This document shows, piece after piece, positions 57,546 to 64,000 of a DNA stretch of 64,000 nucleotides. The notes beneath the pieces are model-generated. The model saw nothing but the letters and a program-made list of their open reading frames with translations, ran no database searches and was not told where the DNA came from. Origin of the DNA: Epiperipatus broadwayi (lineage: Eukaryota > Onychophora > Udeonychophora > Euonychophora > Peripatidae). The DNA lies in contig JAQFVV010012423.1 in the NCBI GenBank assembly GCA_028023455.1, forward strand, positions 498,001-562,000, written 5' to 3'. Within the stretch, counting starts at the first letter, position 1. Each line of letters begins with the position of its first letter. A program made the position numbers and the translations under genes.

Positions 57546-57756
57546 TTAATATTAATTTGTTGATGCAAAATTAAAGAAAAAAGTTTATTAAAGTAATTTA
57601 TGACTTCTTTTTTTCAAATTTATTTATTTTTTTAAATGTATATTTTATTTTTTTTATCATGTCATTAGAATGATTCTTTTGAAAGTTTTTGTTTTACTTA
57701 TCCATATTACTTTGGGAAAATATAGAATGCGTAAAAAATAAATCATATTAAAGATA

Positions 57757-57935
57757 ATCCGGACCAACTGATGAGTTGCTGGTTCAGCACGAAATATATA
57801 TGTTGGATATCATTAACTTTTTCACGTGTATGCGGTCATGTGTATCGGTTGTATAGGATGAAGTGGATGACTGATGGGAGCTTGAAAGTCTGGGTTTAAA
57901 TCCCTCTAATTACATCTAGTTTAAGTATTTGTACT
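57757..57935 (+). repeat. Dispersed repeat family S1, copy 3 (CpG-rich version)
   Basis: ccggaccaactgatgagttg, ctggttcagcacgaaatata and actttttcacgtgtatgcgg lead to taggatgaagtgg (A-box-like) and tctgggtttaaatccctcta (B-box-like). This is the inverse of 370-530 and 31940-32080. It retains CpG where those copies have TG/CA (cacgtgtatgcgg against cacacatgtg), so it looks younger or unmethylated. Confidence 0.75.
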
Positions 57936-58300
57936 ATACTTGTTTTTAAATATTAAAGTTTTAGTTGTGTGTTTTCTAATGATAATCAAAATTATTTAAT
58001 TTATATAATATATTTAAAACCTGCTGCGTCTGTTTATCCATGTTGTACTTATTTTATCTATAAAAAGATCACACTTATTTACTAGAGTTTTAATCGATAA
58101 GAAACAATTCAACTGTATTTGTCTATTACTTTCAATTTATTTTACTCAGTGATCTTTGGATCTTTTCAGATGATTCACATACAAGTGAAAATATTAGGAA
58201 CTAGAAACGTTTCCATAAACAGGTTTTCTCATAGATAAATATTATGAGAATTAAATGGCATAGCTAGTTACATTAAAAATGTTACCGAGTTTATGATTAT

Positions 58301-61300
58301 TTAAATTTGCATCTATTATTAATTTGCCTTCTACTGCTTTTTAAAGAATGTTATAACAGCTTGGGAAAGAATTACTTTCCCTGAAGTCCTCCGACAGCTT
58401 TTTTTTTACAGTTAATAAACTTAAAGAAAAATACTTCAATTCATTAAAATATATTTGTTTAAGGATGCAGCTATTGGTTATTATTGTAATATATTTTATA
58501 ATTTTAATCGTCTACAAATTATAATCATTAAAAATGAAATCATTCAAAATCATATTGTAAATTATTTATTTATTTTGTTTGCTTTAGATATGATGTTTAG
58601 GATTTATTAAAAGGCTAAAAGCAGAGACTGATAAATCCTCATCAAGCGTTAAATATCTTCATACTTTTTTAAATAGTTTATGAAAGCTACTGATTGTTTT
58701 TTACAAGCATATATTATATTTTTTCATCCTGAACGAGTTATAGATATGTTTGTATGCTGTCAAGGATATATTTATTTAAAATGATATTGAGTTGCCAAGT
58801 ATATATCAATGATTCCAGAATACACTTGCTTAACTGTACAATTCACCTCAAAAACGTTAAGCATATTATTATCAAACTGAATCTTGCCTTTCTTATTTAA
58901 CAAGACATAATGATAAATTTTGTTAAGCATTCAATATTAATCTATAAAGATGCTCCTATCTACTTACAGTACTGAAGGTCTTTATTACAATCATGAACAT
59001 TATAAAAAGTGGTTTTTCTGTTCCTTATAGATGATTTTAAGTAAAGAGTGAAATTTTTTTCAATATTCAATAAAATCTGCAATGTGCTTCAAAAACACAG
59101 TAAGTTTTTGGAATTGCTTTACATTAAACTTATTCAAAAACATTGTTGGTGACACTTGAGTAAAAAACTCTGTGAAGTATTTATAATCATACTTTTATTG
59201 GTTTTTTTTGTACAGCATCAGCATCTTAGCATCAAGCATAGTCTGAAAGATCTTAACATTGAACCTACACTGAATACTAAAATAATGTTTTTCTCTTAAA
59301 CTTTTTTACATAAAGTTATCTCTTCTGCTGTTTTTTTTAAAGCATAGTAATAATATCATTTTTTTTTACCTGGTAAATTCATTCCATAATTCAGATTGAA
59401 TATTATAATAATATCAATCACTGTGTGATTATTGATGTCTTTTTAAATTTTAACTTTTTTTTAATAGATGAATACAACCTTAGTATATTTAAAAATACAA
59501 CATTACATTTTTTTATATTTGTAAAATGAAATTAAACTCAGTAATTAACAAAAAAAAAAAGATTATAATTTTAACCTATCTTTGCTTATGATTTTGCTAT
59601 GAGTAATAAATTTCCTCTGTATATTTATTTTCTTTTAATAAATGTGTCCATCTGATATTTTGATCATAATGTTTATTAAAAACAGCATTGACAAACAATT
59701 ATTTAAAATTTTATTTTTCTATACATTTTACAATAAATTGCTAAAATTCATTTTAATTTGTCTTATTTAATTTAAAAACTAATTAGAATTAATAATAGTT
59801 TTTTCTTTATCTTTTAATAAAACTACATATTAATCTATAAGTGAATTGTTTTTTTCACCCCATATTTTTTTTATATAAATGATCTTCAGTTGCATTTAAT
59901 AAAAAATAAACATTTTTAAATAAATATTTTTAATAAAAACATATATCTAAATAAGAAAAGTAATATTAGAAATAAAAATCCTTATCAACACAAAAAAGTT
60001 TCCTGCTTGCCTTCAGTTTAAAAAATATATTTAACACAAAAAAGTTATTTTTTATCAAATTTTTATCTTTATTTTTAAAAAAATTATTAAACCTATATAT
60101 GCAAATAATGAAAGTATTATTTCAAATAAAAAAAATCAACTTTACAAATAAAAAGAAGTAATAATATTATCAATATAAAACATTTTTGCCAGTGTCACAA
60201 TACACATTAAATATCAAATATATTTTTAAAAAGCTATATGTAAATATCATATAATTATTAAAAAAATAAATATCTAATATATAAAAAAGTAAGCGAAGAA
60301 GTAAAAAAAATGAATAGTTTTTTTTCTATAGTAGTATAAACAATATAAAATAATTGTCAATTGTATCTATACTTTATATGCCTAGAAGTGTATTTTCTAT
60401 TGAATTATTTCCCTCATTTTCTGATTGCTGATAACACATAGAAATTGTAATTAAAATTAGAAAAATCAACTTTTGAGTGATTGAAACCATGCAAATTGCA
60501 TAAAGATAAGATTTAAATATGGGATATACTAAAACTGTGAACAGCAAGTTAATGTGATTGTAATGCTTATAATATGATTGCATGACTTTTTTATAATTTA
60601 AGTTTGTACATTTAAATATTTTGCAAAAATAGATGAATTACTATTTTTTAAAAAATTCTAATTTAAAGATCAGTCTAATATTAGAACCTTTAGAAAAAGA
60701 GGATTTATATAAAACAGAAAAACATTCATTTATTGCAATTTTTAAAATGAAAAATAAACTGCTTTATGTGTGTAAAGACTGAAATAATAATATTTTGCTT
60801 GTCAAAATTCCAGCTTAAGAAATATGACATTAATTAAGAAATAATAGTTTTAAAATCTAACTGGATATAGTAACAGAAAATGTATTAATTGCAAGCATTT
60901 ATCATATCTTCTTGAATAGATTAAAAATGATAGATAAATTTATAAACAGTATACACTAATAATAATTCATTTTTACAACTTTAATTTTAAATAGATTTAA
61001 CATTAATGGTTTAAGCCATAATATTAAATTTTGTGTAACATTTATGCAATTGAAAAAAATAGTGAAAATTGAAATTTTGTAACTTTCTAATTCACTGCAA
61101 CTGTTAGTTTGTTATAAAAAACATTACAAATAAGCAGGTGATGCTCTCAGTAAAGACAAGTTATGGTTGACATTTACATATTGAACATCATTTAGGCATT
61201 ATAGTTTTTTGTACTTATATCAATTCTCATTCTAAAAAAAATAAAAAATATAATAAGCTTTTTTTTTGTGACAAGATTTTTAAAATTAAATTGCATTACA

Positions 61301-61340
61301 CGTACACTATATGTTAGTGTTAAAAATATATGCACTATAT
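58301..61340. other. AT-rich interval without recognised features
   Basis: Long A/T runs occur, with CpG falling again after about 58700. No exon, tRNA-like or repeat signal was noticed. Confidence 0.4.
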
Positions 61341-61369
61341 ACATATATATATATATATTTTTATATATA

Positions 61370-61396
<27 letters not shown>
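61341..61396. repeat. (AT)n next to a T run of about 25
   Basis: Alternating AT at 61341-61371 is followed by uninterrupted T to about 61395. It abuts the foldback at 61402. Confidence 0.93.
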
Positions 61397-61400
<4 letters not shown>

Positions 61401-61401
61401 A

Positions 61402-62010
61402 TATATATATACCATAGATAATATGTAATATGTAATAAATTTTACATGAGTATGTAAATAATTTTAAACTATGCTAAGCCAGGCTTTCAACACAGTTATC
61501 AAAGAACAACTAAAGTGAATATATATATATATATATATATATATCAAATACATTAGCATATACACATGTTTATAAACATACATTAAACTAGTCATGGATT
61601 ATTATAGATTTGCATATTTGCATTTATAAATTGACCTAGCAGTTAGCTATGTCATTAGATTAAATGATCAGTGCTTGCTAAGAGAAATATAAGAGCCAAT
61701 AAGATTATTTTTAGCAAGCACTGGTCATTTAGTCTAATGATATAGCTATTGCTAGATCAATTTATACACGAAAGTATTTAAATGTATAATAATCCCATAT
61801 CTAGTTTAATGGTTAATGTATGTTTATAGGCATGTGGATATGCTAATGTATTTGCTATATATATTTCCTTTAGTTGTTCTTTGACACAGATAGGTTATAT
61901 TGAATGCCTGCTTTAGCAAAGTAATAAATAATGTTTTATACCAAAATGTATTACAGTAATAGTTGATAATATCTGCATATTCATGTAGAATTTATTATAT
62001 TATATATATA
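61402..62010. mobile_element. Foldback family M1, long copy (about 600 bp)
   Basis: Arms meet around 61696. agtgcttgctaa (left, ending 61682) pairs with ttagcaagcact (61711), and outward ttgacctagcagttagctat pairs with atagctattgctagatcaat. ttgttctttgac near 61874 mirrors tcaaagaacaac at 61500. The outer right part contains gcaaagtaataaataatgtt and gtaatagttgataat, shared with the short M1 copy at 4851-5025. The left arm lacks that block. An (AT)n run at 61520-61545 interrupts the left arm. Confidence 0.85.
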
Positions 62011-62289
62011 CTGTGTGTTAAAACATACAGTTTTCTATTTGTTTGAAAATTATTTTTGTTGATATTTTATTTTGTATAATTTTTAAATTAAATTGTATTA
62101 CAAATATGCGTGTATATTATATATACTTAAAATATCTATATTAGATATATGTGTGTTAAAAATGCTTATCATATAGATTTTGCTACTATTCATGCCTTTT
62201 ATTATCTATATAGAGGCCTGGAACTAATTGATGTGGGTATAAAAGTATTATCAGAAATTTAAAATTAATAATAATAATAATTATTATTA

Positions 62290-62400
62290 TTAAGTGGGTT
62301 ATTGCTTGGAAATTCGTAAAAAGTTTGAGCATGAGATTGACAGAATGAGCTGCAGTCCAAAGGATGCAATTCTACAGTTGTATTAAACTGCATAAAAAAT
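62290..62400 (+). repeat. Dispersed repeat S4, copy at 62 kb
   Basis: gtgggttattgcttggaaat, tcgtaaaaagtttgagcat and tgcaattctacagttgtat follow the S4 order. An attattatt palindrome (aataataataattattatta) lies just before it. Confidence 0.55.
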
Positions 62401-64000
62401 TATTAATATGGTGAGATCAATTAAAAAAATTTACAAAATCTGTTATTTAAATTGTGAGAAATAATAGCAGAAGTTTAAAAAAGACAAATTTTTATTTTCA
62501 TTATTAATAAAATATTAAAAATCTATTTGGAGAAAGTCGACCTTTTATTGATTTTTTAAAACCATTTTTAGAAAAAAAAAGTGTTTTTTTTTTATTTAAA
62601 AAAATAAAATAGATATATATCTTTAGAATTGTTAAACAAAATTTTTAAGTAAAAATAAATTTATAAATTATTTATAATTATCATTTAATCAATAATTCAA
62701 TAATTGTAACCTTTTTAAAAAAAAAAAACAAAGCGATCTAGATATATTTTTAATGAGTGATTGTTTTTCCAAGGTAAACGAACTTTATTTTGTTTAAAAT
62801 CAATGCTCATTCAATGTGTATATATATAATATTTAAAATGATATATTCTTTTTTATGAAAATAAATCACTGTGTTAGAAAGGTCTAACTTTTATTTGATA
62901 ATAAAACTTATTCCAACAGACTATTAAATAATTAATTTTGTGTTTAAAATTATTTTCATACATTCTAGTGTCATTTAATTTTTAATCATGCATTTCATTT
63001 GCTGTATTCACATTCATTTCTGTTTGATGCCACCAATATTTATTCTATGGAATATTACCAAGTTACTAGTTTATTTTATTTAAAAATCATGTACATGGGA
63101 TATCAACAAACGATAAGAAATATATATTTGTAAAAGATATGAATACATTAATCAAATTATGAGTTATACATATTGAAATAATTATTGTATGGGCTTCAAA
63201 GGCCCATAATCGTTATTGTCTAGGGTATAAGATATTAAATATATTTTAAAACAATAACATTCAAAAACATTAAGTTATTAGGCACACATATACATGAAGT
63301 ATTATGTATATGAATAAATGGGTGTGGGTGTATGTAAATGTGTAAGTCATGTTAAACAAATTCTACATTTTTAATTTAGAAAATATTTTTTGCTTTAACT
63401 TGTTCTCAATAACTTCTCACATTCTTTTAATAAAAACCTAATGACAGTTTCAGTCTTATTTGCAGCAATTTATTTTTGCAATCAAAACTTTATTCTAAAT
63501 CATATTTTGATAATTTTTATATTATTAAAATTACCATTCATTTAGGCATGGGTGCAATGCCTGAGAAATCTACAAATTCAATTTGTTTGTATGACCCTCT
63601 GTTGAGAACTTTAGCTAATTTTTTCTTTTTGAATGTTAAAATTCACATATATATTTTTTTCTAATATTTTAATTTCAAAAAATTCTAATGAGGACAGGAT
63701 ATTTGGAAATGTGTGAATTTTAAATCTTGCAAAACTCCATCCATTGTAATTTTAGAGCTCTTGAACTATCCATTGTATTCTTGAAAAACTTGAACTTTGC
63801 ATTATTACTTCAAAAAAATATTACAAATAACTATTGATTTTATGGAAAGTTTATGATTATTTTTGCATGATAATTGTGTGAGAATTATTAGAAATCAAAA
63901 CATATATTATTACATATTTATTTTCTATATAAATGTTTTATTCTTAAATATAAAAGTTTATATTCTTCTGAGTAATGTCACCATGGAAATTACTGTGGCA
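62401..64000. other. AT-rich interval without recognised features
   Basis: A short palindrome, tgggcttcaaaggccca, lies near 63191. Nothing else could be supported to the window end. Confidence 0.4.

Larger units (their letters stand above)
56591..58300. promoter_or_regulatory. CpG-retaining block, possible unmethylated or regulatory region
   Basis: I counted 13 CpG in 57301-57900, like the Reeler promoter region and unlike the repeats. It includes ctacgaccgttgtaactt, actccgtatcgaaagact, aacgcgtaa and acgttacgtcgaa. No convincing exon is present, and the 66-codon frame at 56592-56792 has no recognised domain. It could be the edge of another gene or an intronic enhancer. Confidence 0.3.

Overview
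The window reads as AT-rich (about three-quarters A+T by eye) nuclear DNA from an invertebrate animal. It has no operons, ribosome-binding sites or long open frames. It has one clear spliced-gene exon, several classes of retroelement, tRNA-derived SINEs and many palindromic repeats. The species cannot be named from this sequence. CpG is very uneven: repeat-dense stretches have almost none and carry TG/CA instead, while a few blocks (about 2.4-4.6, 22.4-24.2, 36.6-37.7, 46.5-47.7 and 56.6-58.3 kb) keep many. This fits a genome that methylates CpG.

Layout. 0-2.4 kb: an (AT)n tract and repeat copies. 2.4-4.63 kb: the only convincing host gene, a CpG-rich promoter region with a TATA box and a first coding exon (4435-4630, + strand). 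The exon encodes a signal peptide and the start of a Reeler domain, most like F-spondin (spondin-1), and ends in a clean splice donor. No further exon of that gene was recognised, so the other 59 kb is probably first intron and/or intergenic DNA. 6.5-7.4 kb: a decayed LINE tail. 9.8-14.1 kb: a minus-strand RTE-type LINE (endonuclease, reverse transcriptase and (ATC)n end). It is interrupted by a second LINE on the plus strand, which is itself interrupted by a 207-bp foldback; target-site duplications mark both insertions. 15.4-16.7 kb: a foldback and an inverted SINE. 21-23 kb: two RTE 3' ends and one exon-like fragment. 24.4-28.5 kb: foldbacks and SINE-like tails. 31-32 kb: a tRNA-Gly SINE, a LINE C-terminal fragment and a dispersed repeat. 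33.7-34.8 kb: a head-to-head array of a 330-bp repeat. 38-40 kb: an 864-bp foldback and a palindrome. 42.6-44 kb: a Penelope-like element remnant with a GIY-YIG domain, a tRNA-headed SINE and a perfect 60-bp-armed hairpin. 48.4-54.2 kb: another RTE 3' end, two more tRNA-Gly SINEs and an inverted copy of the 15-kb foldback. 56.6-58.3 kb: a CpG-rich block with no recognised gene. 61.4-62.0 kb: a long foldback related to the one at 4.85 kb.

There is no gene pathway to describe. The theme is one host gene start embedded in decaying selfish DNA. The autonomous elements (RTE, a second LINE, a Penelope-like element) are broken here, and the short non-autonomous families (tRNA SINEs, foldbacks) presumably depended on such machinery. 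All comparisons were made by eye; family names rest on visible motifs, not on database searches.
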